A stretch of DNA of 64,000 nt, from positions 8,581,674 to 8,645,673 of the forward strand of contig OZ024811.1 of the NCBI GenBank assembly GCA_964017045.1, given 5' to 3'. Source of the stretch: Omphiscola glabra (taxonomy: Eukaryota; Mollusca; Gastropoda; Lymnaeidae). The notes under the pieces are model-generated. The model was not told the origin of the DNA. It made no database searches and saw nothing but the letters and a program-made list of their open reading frames with translations. Below are positions 54,200-64,000 of the stretch, piece by piece. A program made the translations under genes and the position numbers. Every line of letters starts with the position of its first letter. Within the stretch, counting starts at the first letter, position 1.

Positions 54200-55740
54200 T
54201 GGGTGTCCATTTTTATCTAAAATCATTGAAAAACTAGTTCTAAAGCAACGTTTTGCTTACTTAAAAACTCATTTCTAATCAGTCGGCCTATATACCTTTC
54301 CATAGCACTGAGACAGCTCTCTTGAGCGTCACCAATGATCTCTTGCTAGCATTGGACAGCGGTGATGTCTCCATCCTGATCCTCTTGGTACTCAGTGCGG
54401 CCTTTGACACCGTTGACCACGAAACCCTTTACAAAACCCTTGAAAATTACTTTGGAATTTCTGGTTCAGTTATTGCTCCCTTTAGGTCCTACCTCTCCAA
54501 TAGAACGCAGGCGGTCGCGGTCGCTGTCGATGGCTGTCTCTCCGGCAGTGCTGACTTGGTGTATGGAGTGCCACAAGGGTCAGTTTTGGGCCCGGTTCTA
54601 TTCACAATGTATACCAGGACCCTGCTCCTCTTGCTCAGAAGGCATGCTGTGAAGTCAGTCATTCGCGGATGACACGCAGCTATACAAGCATACTCATCCC
54701 TCATTTGTCGATTCCGCTGTCCGGACTTTGCGGGAGAGCATTGGTGATGTCAAGAAATGGATGACACTCAGCAATTTGATGCTTAACGATGACAAAACGG
54801 AAGCACTAAATTCACGATCACAAATTATCCTCGCGCTCAGCTCTCCCCATCTCCTTTCAAATAGGTAACTCCGACATACAGTTAACATCCTCCGCTAGGA
54901 ATCTTGGTTATATTCTGTTCAACAACATGTCTATCGATAATCATATCTCTCACATTTGGCTCTGCATACACTGCTATCCGTCAGATCAGCTCCATCCACC
55001 ACTACCTAACAATAAGTGCAAAAAAAACCTAGTCTGTGCTCTTGTTCTCTATTGTCTTGACTATTGCAACTCTCTTCTGTCAGGTTCACCAAAACACTTC
55101 GTAGAAAAACTACAAAAAATTCAAAACTCAGCTGCTAGGCTAGTTTTAAAGGCAAAAAACCGTGATCATGTCACACCACAACTTCATTAACTTCATTGGC
55201 TCCCAGTGCAAGCAAGGATTGATTACAAACTCTCTGTTCTCTGACACAACTTTTTCTCTGGTTCCTGCCCTTCCTATCTAACAAAACTTCTCTCTGTCTA
55301 TTCACCCCTTCGACAGCTTCGCTCCTCCGCAGACGGGCGTATTCTTTCTGTCCCCAAGACTCACACAAAAACATACAGTAAAAGATCTTTCTCTTTCTGC
55401 GCCCCCAAACAATGGAATTCTCTTTCACTACACATCCGCAATATACCAACCATCACAGCATTCAAAATACATATCTTTAAACTTTAATATCCTGAATGAT
55501 TCCCCCCTTTGACCGATAGACGATACTGCTGGGTGCTGTCCATGGCTTGACATTTAAAAAGTTATGGAATGGTTGGGCGAATACACATTTATTTATTTTA
55601 TTTAATTAATGTATGTTAATTTTTAAGTTCATGATTATGTTTGTTAAATTGTATGTACAGCGTGGTGAGCCCAGCCATAGGTTCGGGTACTACGCTTTAA
55701 AAAAACTTCTTATAATAATAATAATAATCTCGTTGCTGAA
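54200..55740 (+). mobile_element. CR1-like LINE, 5'-truncated, with (TAA)n tail
   Basis: The plus strand encodes PFLSKIIEKLVLKQRFAYLK (from about 54207), FDTVDHETLYKTLENYFGIS, GVPQGSVLGPVLFTMY (54556-54610), then in another frame FADDTQLYKHTHPS, NDDKTEAL, and later LVCALVLYCLDYCNSLLSGS, KHFVEKLQKIQNSAARLV and VYSPLRQLRSSADGRI-type C-terminal sequence to about 55480. A TAA run lies at 55712-55730. It is the third copy of the family at 32338 and 50233. The catalytic FDTVD and FADD motifs survive, but in different frames. Confidence 0.85.
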
Positions 55741-55930
55741 TGACTTAGCTGGTGGGAAGGTGGTAGCCGAACCCATCGTTACTCATGAACCCTGTTTCAC
55801 TGAATCTCAAGAAGAATATCCAGAATTATATTCAGCATGTCCTTTTACCAGGGCCATGAGTTTGAAGATCTCCGAAAAAGAAGTTCACCAAAAATTAATA
55901 AAATCCAATCTGAAATCAATCTGCCACTGT
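55740..55930 (+). pseudogene. Ty3/Gypsy-like Gag/protease-region fragment
   Basis: Reads LLNDLAGGKVVAEPIVTHEP followed by PELYSACPFTRAMSLK and VHQKLIKSNLKS. This resembles the segment between Gag and protease of some molluscan Gypsy elements; I rely on general resemblance, not on a named motif. It is bounded on both sides by LINEs. Confidence 0.4.
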
Positions 55931-56985
55931 GAGGCACTACAACATCAACACAAACCTAGCCAGAATGATATACAGCTTCTATGATAAGGCCACCAGCGCA
56001 GTCTTTTTCAACAATAACATCGGAGAATGGTTCAAGACCATGGTTGGAGTACGACAAGGTTGCTTGCTCTCCCCACCCTGTTCAACATCTTCTTAGAGAT
56101 AATTATGTCAGATGCACTGGAAACGCATGTAGGGACAGTCAGCATTGGTGACAGAACAATCACCAACCTACGCTTTGCGGATGGCATATAGACGGACTGA
56201 CTGGAAGCGAAGAAGAGCTAGCCAACCTAGTAAAGCGTCTCGACAAGACTCCATCATCCTTTGGCATGCAAATCAGTGCAGAAAAGACAAAAATGACGAC
56301 GAATAACACCACTGGCATCGCCACTGAAATTAAGGTCGGTGAGGAAAGATTAGAGGCAATTCGCAGCTTCAAGTACCTCGGAGCAATAGTCTCGGAAGAA
56401 GGCTCCAAGCCCGAATTGATGGCCAGGATTGCCCAGACCATAACAGCACTAAAGAGGCTCAAGAAAATATGGAACTACAAAAATATAGCCACATAACCAA
56501 AATTAGGCTGATACGCTCATAAGTCCTCTCGAATTTTCTTGTATGTCTGTGAGTACTGGACATTAACAGCAGAACTTGAAAGGAAAGTAAAGGCGATGGA
56601 GATAAGATGTTTCAGAAGCATTCTTGGCATCCGCTATAGAGACCATATCACGAATGAATTAAGTGAAAGAAAGGATTCGTCAAGCAACTGGGCAATACGA
56701 TGACTTTCTGGTGTCTGTAAAAAGCGCAAACTTGAGTGGTATGGCCACGTGACAAGAAAACAAGCGCTTGCCGAAGAAATAATGCAGGGCACAACTAGAG
56801 GATGGAGAAGAAGAGGAAGACAGAGAAAAAGATGGGAAGATAATATCAAAGAGTGGACGGGACTAAAGCTAGGCGATGCTATGCGTAGTGCAGAAGATCG
56901 AGAGAAATGGAGAAGGATAGTTTTCATGTCATCTGTGGCGCCCTAACGGTCCAAGGACTAAGGGACATGATGATGATGATGAACG
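55930..56985 (+). mobile_element. RTE-like LINE, 5'-truncated, with (TGA)n tail
   Basis: In several frames the plus strand gives NLARMIYSFYDKATSAVFFN, GEWFKTMVGVRQGCLLSP, TITNLRFADG (FADD damaged, then a stop), MQISAEKTKMTTN, EIKVGEERLEAIRSFKYLGA, KPELMARIAQTITAL, KRKLEWYGHVTRKQALAEEI and RSAEDREKWRRIVFMSSVAP. It ends with TGATGATGATGATGA. The core lost its second catalytic aspartate. The 3' end is nearly identical to the small tail at 11476-11578. Confidence 0.85.
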
Positions 56986-56999
56986 AAGAGTCAAAGGAT

Positions 57000-57590
57000 C
57001 ACAAAACACCAACTTGAACGCAGCTCGATGAAGAGCAGAAGAATGATCCAGAAATCTTTAAGCTTCGAGAGAACGCTATGACCAAAGAAGAAGCTGAGCA
57101 ATTCCCTGTTTGTTAATTCTTACAAGATGACATACTTATTAGGAAATAAAAAGCTGACGAAGAATGGAGGATAGTTCATCAGATAGTAGTTCCTACACTT
57201 TTCCGGAACTAAATCCTGAGCTTAGTCCATGATTCCCAACTTACAGGCCATTTGGGAGCGAACAAGACATATCACAAAATCACGTCACACTTTTTTTGGC
57301 CCAAGATCAAGAAAGATGTGTTGACTACTGCAGATCATGTCATACTTGTCAGGTGGTAGGGAAACCAAATCAGAAGATACCATCAGCTCCTCTTCAACCC
57401 ATTCCAGCTTTTAAAGAACCATTCAGTCGTGTCATAATAGACTGCTCTGGACCTCTGCCAAAGACAAAATCAGGTCACCAAAACTTGCTGACAATCATGT
57501 GTGCGTCAATGTTTTGTAGGCGACTTGTTTTCTTCACGCTTCCCCCGTGCATGAACTCTAGCAGACAACAAACTCGAGACCACATTTAAG
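57000..57590 (+). pseudogene. Ty3/Gypsy integrase fragment
   Basis: The plus strand reads EEQKNDPEIFKLRENAMTK, then (in changing frames) LVHDSQLTGHLGANKTYHKI, TSHFFWPKIKKDV, DYCRSCHTCQVVGKPNQKIP, APLQPIPAFKEPFSRVIIDC and SGPLPKTKSGHQNLLTIM. This is the H-H-C-C zinc-binding part of a retroelement integrase followed by the first catalytic Asp (IIDCSGPLP). The second catalytic region is missing. Frameshifts and stops show that it is dead. Confidence 0.8.
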
Positions 57591-57599
57591 GTGTAGGTA

Positions 57600-58100
57600 G
57601 CAAACGAATAGTCTCCCTTTAACCTTGTTTACAACAAAATAAGTATTGTCCTTGTCATTCAGAATTTTATAGAAAAATCTGGATAAAACTGGAAAGGAAG
57701 ACAATGCGTAAGACGGTTCTCGATAGATGTGTAGAATAGACTATAAAAGCGTGTGGAGACAAATGAAAGAGAGAGGCAGATCATTTATCATGAGATTCTA
57801 TAGCATGTGTTAGTTGTGCTTCGAGACAGAGCTTTGTTTACAATGTGTGTAACTATTGTACTATTTTTGCACATTGTGCTTTATTTAACATCGAACCGAT
57901 ACAAGCCAAACAATATATTGTAAGTCAATGCCCATGAATTCTCGACCCCACACGTGCCCCCCCCCCACACGTCCCCCCCCCCCCCCCCCCCGAGCATGTG
58001 AGCATGATGTAATTTGCGAACGAGCCTTAATATATGCTTGCTATTGTTTTGCTTATCACGATTAAAAGAAGAATAGACCAACAAATGCACAAGTAGTGAA
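57600..58100. other. non-coding stretch with C runs
   Basis: No gene. Two C runs lie at 57957-57966 and 57974-57991. Confidence 0.5.
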
Positions 58101-58103
58101 AAG

Positions 58104-58606
58104 CCTGTCCATTATGCTAGTGGAGCCTCCTGTCCATTATGCTAGTGGAGCCTCCTGTCCATTATGTTAGTGGAGCCTCCTGTCCATTATGCTAGTGGAG
58201 CCTCCTGTCCATTATGCTAGTGGAGCCTCCTGTCCATTATGCTAGTGGAGCCTCCTGTCCATTATGCTAGTGGAGCCTCCTGTCCATTATGCTAGTGGAG
58301 CCTCCTGTCCATTATGCTAGTGGAGCCTCCTGTCAATTATGCTAGTGGAGCCTCATGTCACTTATGCTAGTGGAGCCTCCTGTCAATTATGCTAGTGGAG
58401 CCTCCTGTCCATTATGTTAGTGGAGCCTCCTGTCCATCATGTTAGTGGAGCCTCGTGTCCATTATGTTAGTGGAGCCTCCTGTCCATTATGCTAGTGGAG
58501 CCTCCTGTCCATTATGCTAGAGGAGCCTTCTGTTCATTATGCTAGTGGATCCTCCTGTCCATCATGTTAGTGGAGCCTCCTGTCCATTATGCTAGTGGAG
58601 CCTCCT
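58104..58606. repeat. minisatellite, 25-bp unit, 20 copies
   Basis: The unit is CCTGTCCATTATGCTAGTGG plus AGCCT. Copies start every 25 bases from 58104 to 58579 with no indel and few substitutions. Confidence 0.95.
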
Positions 58607-58929
58607 AGCAAGTAAGGAAAAGCATGTCCATTATGCTACTTGCTATGTCATTGATATTATTTTTCATCATGTTTTTAAAGATTTTCCTTCAACTCAAAAA
58701 TGTATTAATATGCTTGATGAGGGGGATAACTAATTTTCAAGTGTTATGTGTTATAAATTTTATTTAGATACTAGATACCTTGCTTCTTAATCTTTTATGA
58801 TTTTTTAAAAAAATGTGCTTCATTTGCGTGAACGTGTCTTGCTGAAATAATCCTTCTGTTCTTATAAATTGATTTTGATTAATACTCATTCATAGTTAAT
58901 GATTCCTGCAGATTTATATATATGAGTTA
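58607..58929. other. AT-rich stretch
   Basis: Nothing recognised. Confidence 0.5.
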
Positions 58930-58984
58930 GGGTCATTCGCCCCCAAAGGCCAAAGGTTCATCACCCACAGGTTGAGAACCCCTG
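58930..58984. mobile_element. SPIN-like hAT 3' end fragment
   Basis: GGTCATTCGCCCCCAAAGGC, then CCCACAGGTTGAGAACCCCTG-type terminal sequence. From memory this matches the 3' end of SPIN/Charlie-like hAT elements. The 5' part is absent. Confidence 0.7.
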
Positions 58985-59585
58985 CATCATAAAAAAAGAA
59001 GAACCACTGGAGCTTTGTCATAATCATTATCATTTTTAAAAAAAACTTACCTTTTTCCTGGTACAACTATTTATGAACGAAGAAAATAGGGCACCTATTA
59101 TATAGTTAAGCAACCTTCTGATTTTTGCCCCCAGGCAGAAATTAAATAAACGTCCTAATTATTGTAAATAAATTGTGAATTAATTTAAAAACCATAGGCC
59201 TATGCCTATATCTGAATATCCGATTTTATAAGTGAAACAAGACCTTATTTCACAATAATAAACCAATAAAAGATACTTTAAATATGTGAGACCTAAATAT
59301 TTAAAATTGTAAACCCACTACTTGTTTAGAAAGATATATCAGACACCTAGACACAATTAAAAAATAATAAAATAAATACTACATATTTATTTTAATCTAG
59401 ATACATCCAATTGGGCAACTTTTATAAGGTATCTTTAAGGACAGAAGAGTTCTCCTATATTTACCACAATGGCACCTTAAAAGACAAAAGATTCACTAAA
59501 ATGTAATGTTTTTGATTTCGTAAAATTTGTCAAATTGTTGTTTTATTCAAACAAAAAGATGTTATTTTACTTTTAAAAATAATTT
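58985..59585. other. AT-rich interior with two dispersed repeats
   Basis: 58992-59076 matches 27776-27857 (ATAATCATTAT, CTGGTACAA). 59280-59352 matches the complement of 26083-26152. No gene. Confidence 0.6.
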
Positions 59586-59699
59586 TAATGAAGTTCCATG
59601 AGGTAAAAATGAATTTAAAATTTTATTTTTCTAGAAACATTATGTTTTGAATTTGGGACCGCCGTTCTGAGGAGTGCCAAAGTTCATACCCTCTCCCAA

Positions 59700-60461
59700 G
59701 AGTTCATTGTAGTCCTACACTTCGACGAGTGGCTCACTAGGCCAATCCTGGAGTGACAATCTCGACTGCATTTCGCGCAGGAGAATGATGATTCCTGGTT
59801 AATTTTGGCCTTCCGTGCTGTTCTTTTTGTTGCAAGGGCTTCGTTCCGCACATCTTCTGCCCTTTTTCACGCCTTCGTACACTGACGTTCGCCAGCTGGA
59901 ACGTTGTTCGGCAATGATCTCCCATTAGTTGACTTCAATGTTGGCTTCCTTCACGCTCTTTTTGCATACGTCCATATATCTCAGGCGAGGCCGTCCAATA
60001 AGTCTTGTCCCTTCTGCCAACTCTCCATACAACAGCATCTTTGGAATACGGCCTTCCTCCATTCTCCTTACATGACCTAACCAGTGAAGGCGCTTATTGC
60101 TAAGAGTAAGAGCGGATAATATGCTACCCCTAGTCCTGCCATCGGATGCGTAGAATGCGACGCAGACATCTTTGATGGAAGCTGTTGAGTTTCCGCTCGT
60201 GACTGGTATATGGGGTCCACACTTCCCTGCCATACAGGAGCGTACTAAGCACGCATACCTGATACACTGATAGACACTTAGTTTTGTTTTTTCAGTTAGA
60301 TTGAGCTTATTCCACACCCGATTATTCAGTTTAGCCATAGTTGCTGCTGCTTTTGCGATCCTGATGTTTATCTCTTCATCAATGGAGAGAGAACCAGAAA
60401 TATTGGATCGAAGGTATGTGAAATGCTCAACAACCGACAGATTTATTATTTCTAGTGCCAA
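59700..60461 (-). pseudogene. LINE reverse transcriptase C-terminal fragment
   Basis: The minus strand at 60461-59925 reads VEHFTYLRSNISGSLSIDEE, INIRIAKAAATMAKLNNRVW, NLTEKTKLSVYQ, LHWLGHVRRMEEGRIPKMLL, YGELAEGTRLIGRPRLRYMD and VCKKSVKEANIEVN; the frame at 59925-59737 continues the 3' part. This is the post-catalytic part of a LINE common in marine invertebrates (LRWLGHVRRM, GRPKLRYKDV). It sits just after the third Helitron resumes, so it is probably inserted in it. Confidence 0.8.
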
Positions 60462-60560
60462 TTTTGTCTCATTTTACAAGTGTTAATGGCATAATTAGGT
60501 TGAGACTAAGCATATTTACAAACAGGATTTAAATTCATTAATTAAAGATTTTATATCTTT

Positions 60561-60828
60561 GACAGATTCAGTGCAGGGGTAACATGTTGACTTCACTAGA
60601 CAGATTCAGTGGCGAGGTAACATGTTGACCTCACTTGAAAGATTCAGTGGCGGAGTAACATGTTGACTTCACTTGACAGATTCAGTGGCGGGGTAACATG
60701 TTGACTTCACTTGACAGATTCAGTGCAGGGGTAACATGTTGACTTCCCTAGACAGATTCAGTGGCGGGGTAACATGTTGACTTCACTTGACAGATTCAGT
60801 GTAGGGGACACATGTTGAAAATACATGG
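60561..60828. repeat. minisatellite, 38-bp unit, seven copies
   Basis: GACAGATTCAGTGGCGGGGT plus AACATGTTGACTTCACTT begins at 60561 and then every 38 bases to 60789. Confidence 0.95.
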
Positions 60829-60829
60829 C

Positions 60830-63530
60830 AGCACTGATTTACGACTACCGGTACTTTGAATTCTTGAGTTTTGTTTTTTTAGTACTATCCATCTTTTCAA
60901 TTTATAACGAATCATTCATACTCTACCTTTATCTTTACTTTTTCATTTCTTCTTTAATTTATTATTTTATATTGTTATCTTAAATAGACCAAACAGGAAG
61001 GTCCATGGAATGGAAACAGCTTTAAGAGTACAGTTTTCTTATGTTTCAGATGTCATGTTGTATGCATATCATTATGATAATTAGATTCTCTTGACTTGCG
61101 AAGAATGTCGTGATTTATTTGCGCCCTGCTCCTCCCATTAAAATCTACATATTTCTCCTGAACCGCCCCCATTCATCCTTCAACATAGGACATACATATT
61201 TTAGTCAAGACCAGATAGCACTCGTTGACAAAGATAAAGTCATCAGTCGTTAAAGTGGCTGTCATATTTTTAAGGTTGAATTACTGTCTTTAACCAAAAG
61301 GAACGTTTCACGGTGAAAAGTCTGTATAAGTTTAGATAGATATTGTTCGTGTATGGGCGATATCTCTGTGAAGAAATGTGTGTTAAGTTTTTTTAAAGGA
61401 ATTACTGTAACTGAGAATGAAAATTGAAACATTATGGCGAAAAAGAAAGAATCCAAATTCTAATGTGATTAGATTATATTAGTATTTTCAACAATTTTTT
61501 TTAAAGAATGCACAACTGCATTCTTGATAGATTCGTGCTGAAATTTATCATGGGCTTAATCAATATTTACATAATTGTATTTTGGTACTCGGAAGACGTA
61601 GTAGATCATTTTGACTCTGCTTTCTTGCTTGCCAACAATTAAACTTTGTTTAGCTGCTTGTAAAAAAAATTGTAATTTGCCTGCTTGCTGTCAACAGTTT
61701 TGATCAATTCTGGTTTAACCTAAAAGCAAAGAGGCTTGTGGCTCCGGGCTCCGCAAGAAGGCATCCACTTATTTTTATTGGTGTGACACTGGGATCTTAA
61801 ACGTACGTGTAAAATGGTAAAGTATAGAAACGATATGCATCTCTGACATCTCCATACAAAAATTATAAAACTAAGGGGAGAAATAAAGAAATAGGGGAAA
61901 CAACACAACTCGTCAGCTTTTCTTGAGACTGTAATATTTTTTATATAAGAATGGGCTAAGCTGACCATATAACGATAAAAAAAGCGAATCAATTTAAATA
62001 CATTCAGATTCTTTAATAGAAAAAAAAACGTTAGGGATTTTCTATGGAGTAAGTAAAATTGAAAATACATCCCACCAAATTTTAACTTTTATTTTTAAAA
62101 TTTAATTAGTTTAAATATTTTTAATGCCAAAAACTTGCTTTTATCAATTTTATAAATTAATAAAAATTTAAAATTAAATTTAAAAAAAATAAAAATATGC
62201 TGTTTATTAAATTAAGGGCAAAGAAAATTCATAGCCAAATATTACTCACTAATTCACTTATTACTCATATTAGAGATGAAAGGAAATTTTAAACTGCATT
62301 ACGAATTTTTTACTTCTGGACAAGATAAAACAAAATAATGAGCAGGTCCGTAGATATGATATAATCATAATTAGAAAAAGAAAACAAAGTAAGCTGATAT
62401 AAATTTTAAAATCAAATACACAGATTAGGGGGAAGTCTGAAAGATTACTAAACGGATTCATTAGTTTTGTGATCTTTCGGATTTTCGAAATCTCAGTGTG
62501 TTAGATTTCATATTACTTCAAACTGAACACCCCACCCAATATGACATAATTTTGTAAAAGGCTATAAATTATTCAGAAAAGCATAATATCGAACACTTAA
62601 CTCTTAATGATTTAAGACATAAAAGTGACTAGAGTTGATATGTTAGTAGAATTCATTGAATAAATCTTTTTACTTATTTATATTTGATTTTGTCTTGACC
62701 TGCCATCACTTGCCATAGTTGCCATCACTTGCCGTTTTAAGTTATTGAATTGCCATAACTTGCCATCATTGCCATCACTTGTCATCATTGCCTTCATAGC
62801 CATCACTTAGCGTCATTGCCATCACTTCCATCATTGCAATCACTTGCCGTTATAGCCAATGAAAATTACCTCTTGGAAAAGGTTGAAGTTCACCAAAAAG
62901 CGAATTTATGATATTGATTTTAATTTGTTTAAAATTGAAAGGTCCATATACTTTAAAAATTAGTATTAAATCTGATGCCCATTAGATAATATTGCATGCT
63001 TTAAAATAGTTTTTGTAAAGAATTAAAATATGGCGCTATGTTGAAGTATAAAGATCACGATTGAAGCCATTAGTGTACAATTAAACAACCCCTAAAAACA
63101 ACATTTTTTTTTATAACTCGTGTATAAATTGTAATATCAAGCATGAGGGTGGGGCTCAAAATTTTACAAAACATACACACAAGAAACGCATTTTATAAGA
63201 ATCCCAAAAAGTGCTCCCCCCCCCCCCCCAACAAAATTTTTCACTCCCCTGAATTAAATTAATATTCTAATGATCCGACCGCTTTTACACCACAGATTTA
63301 TTTCACCAACTATTTAAGAAAAACGAAAGAAAATATTACGCACCAAACTCTCTTGCATTGTTTTTTTAAAAAAAGATCTTATTTAACGCAGCTATCGGGA
63401 ATTTTATTTTATGAAATCAGCAAAAAAACTTTTATAATTCAAATTATTCGCCCTAAATTGAGAAAAGGTTGTTTAATTTCTAAGTAAAAGGTAAGCCATT
63501 TAGAAATAATGTGCGTGTGGGGATGGGAAA
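60830..63530. other. AT-rich non-coding stretch
   Basis: No gene is supported despite several open frames. A short repeat of TTGCCATCACT occurs at 62699-62850 and a C run at about 63215-63229. Confidence 0.5.
62699..62850. repeat. short tandem repeat, TTGCCATCA-type, ~12-15-bp unit
   Basis: About ten degenerate units of CTTGCCATCATTGCCATCA. Confidence 0.75.
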
Positions 63531-63601
63531 TAATAGTTATTGTCTAGCAATTAGACTTTGTTTGCCTGCTTTCCAGATCGCGTAGCCTACGTTGAGCGGA
63601 C

Positions 63602-63775
63602 ATGCTAGGATCTGACATAGTGGCGCTTGCATCTTTCTGTTGTATCTTTCTTGTGGATGGATCAACGGCTGGTACCCGGATGTTGGAACCCCCGTCACGT
63701 GCAACACTGTGGAGGTTTGGCTACGGGACGCCTTCAAATACATTGGATGACAAAACTGATTGCGGCGGATATGAC
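63602..63775 (+). CDS. first exon of an AA15-like lytic polysaccharide monooxygenase, histidine brace residue missing
   Basis: The frame starts at ATG 63602 with a hydrophobic signal peptide (IVALASFCCIFLVDG, residues about 6-20). It then reads TRMLEPPSRATLWRFGYGTP followed by SNTLDDKTDCGGYD. AA15 enzymes, copper oxidases that cleave chitin or cellulose, begin after the signal peptide with His-Xaa-[RH]-[ML]-[LI]-[ED]PPSR-xxxWRxGF and then xxCGG, so the match in order and spacing is good. The exon would end at 63775 with a GTAGGT donor, phase 0; the rest lies beyond 64000. The residue aligned with the copper-binding first His is Gly (GTRML versus HARML), so this copy may be inactive, mis-assembled, or a non-LPMO relative. 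Confidence 0.6.
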
Positions 63776-64000
63776 GTAGGTGACACCATTCAGCCCATAA
63801 CTTGATCAACATAACACCACACCCAGTATACATCATACACCAAAATTAAGCCTGCGCAACTCAAAATATAATGCAGCCCGTATTACTTTATGAAAATCTG
63901 TGCGGGCCGAAAGAAAATAAGACCCCGGGGGGGCGGGGGGAAGAGAGATTTTAAGAAAATAATAATGAAAAATAATATTTACTTCGCGGGCCACAAAGTG

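Larger units (their letters stand above)
52887..59678. mobile_element. 6.8-kb transposon with long inverted ends and perfect 8-bp duplication, full of nested insertions
   Basis: The left end begins GGCACTCCTCAGAACGGCGG and the right end is its exact inverse. Similarity continues inward for about 100 bp (CCTCATGGAACT occurs at 52957 and, inverted, at about 59590). AAAGTTCA flanks both sides (52879-52886, 59679-59686), and the Helitron motif TTAAAAGTTCATACC reconnects across it. No transposase of its own is recognised. Inside: hAT MITE, Gypsy pieces, a CR1-like LINE, an RTE-like LINE, a 25-bp minisatellite and a SPIN-like end. The 8-bp duplication suggests hAT, P or Merlin; the superfamily is open. 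Confidence 0.75.

Noticed and set aside
61720..62070. 116-residue Phe-rich minus-strand open frame
   Set aside because: Translation of AT-rich DNA, no domain or splice context.
63537..63836. 99-residue minus-strand open frame
   Set aside because: Antisense to the AA15-like exon, whose signal peptide and motifs are much more convincing.

Overview
This window looks like nuclear DNA of a lophotrochozoan animal, most likely a gastropod mollusc. It is AT-rich, has spliced genes with GT-AG introns, no operons, and is dominated by transposons, minisatellites and poly-G/poly-C runs. The inference rests on the mix of CR1/L2-like and RTE-like LINEs, hAT elements, tandem-repeat-bearing Helitrons and a SPIN-like hAT copy; no species can be named from sequence alone.

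Host genes. Only one complete gene can be reconstructed: a Rab8-type small GTPase on the minus strand, seven coding exons from 29490 down to 16465, encoding 208 residues from MAKTYDYL to the prenylation motif CTVL. A second host gene starts near the right edge (63602-63775, plus strand): a signal-peptide exon resembling an AA15-type lytic polysaccharide monooxygenase, continuing beyond the window. A C2H2 zinc-finger-like reading frame with a (GA)n-encoded Arg-Glu run lies at 36900-37457.

Layout. 1-1075: 3' end of a hAT element. 2483-8914: minus-strand Helitron carrying a dimeric ~173-bp tandem array, split by a LINE (2627-5659) with a 16-bp target duplication. 8915-16464: mostly non-coding, with a GC-rich repeat, a tiny RTE tail and a 1.67-kb inverted-repeat transposon (13977-15643). 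16465-29490: Rab8, whose introns hold Helitron pieces, small transposons and minisatellites, two of them made from exon ends. 29849-36592: small hAT elements, LINE pieces and GC-rich X/Y repeat modules. 37498-40456: a hAT transposase pseudogene cut by a LINE. 41.1-46.3 kb: minisatellite, hAT MITEs, a SPIN-like element, LINE remnants. 46.7-47.9 kb: a GTF2IRD2/ZBED5-like hAT pseudogene. 48.0-59.7 kb: minisatellites, then a third Helitron fragment interrupted by a CR1-like LINE and by a 6.8-kb element with long inverted repeats (52887-59678), which itself contains a hAT MITE, Ty3/Gypsy fragments, two LINEs and a 25-bp minisatellite. 59.7-63.5 kb: a LINE fragment, a 38-bp minisatellite and AT-rich DNA.

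The genes do not form a pathway. The coherent story is layered insertion: several boundaries are datable relative to one another because target-site duplications and reading frames reconnect across the inserted elements.
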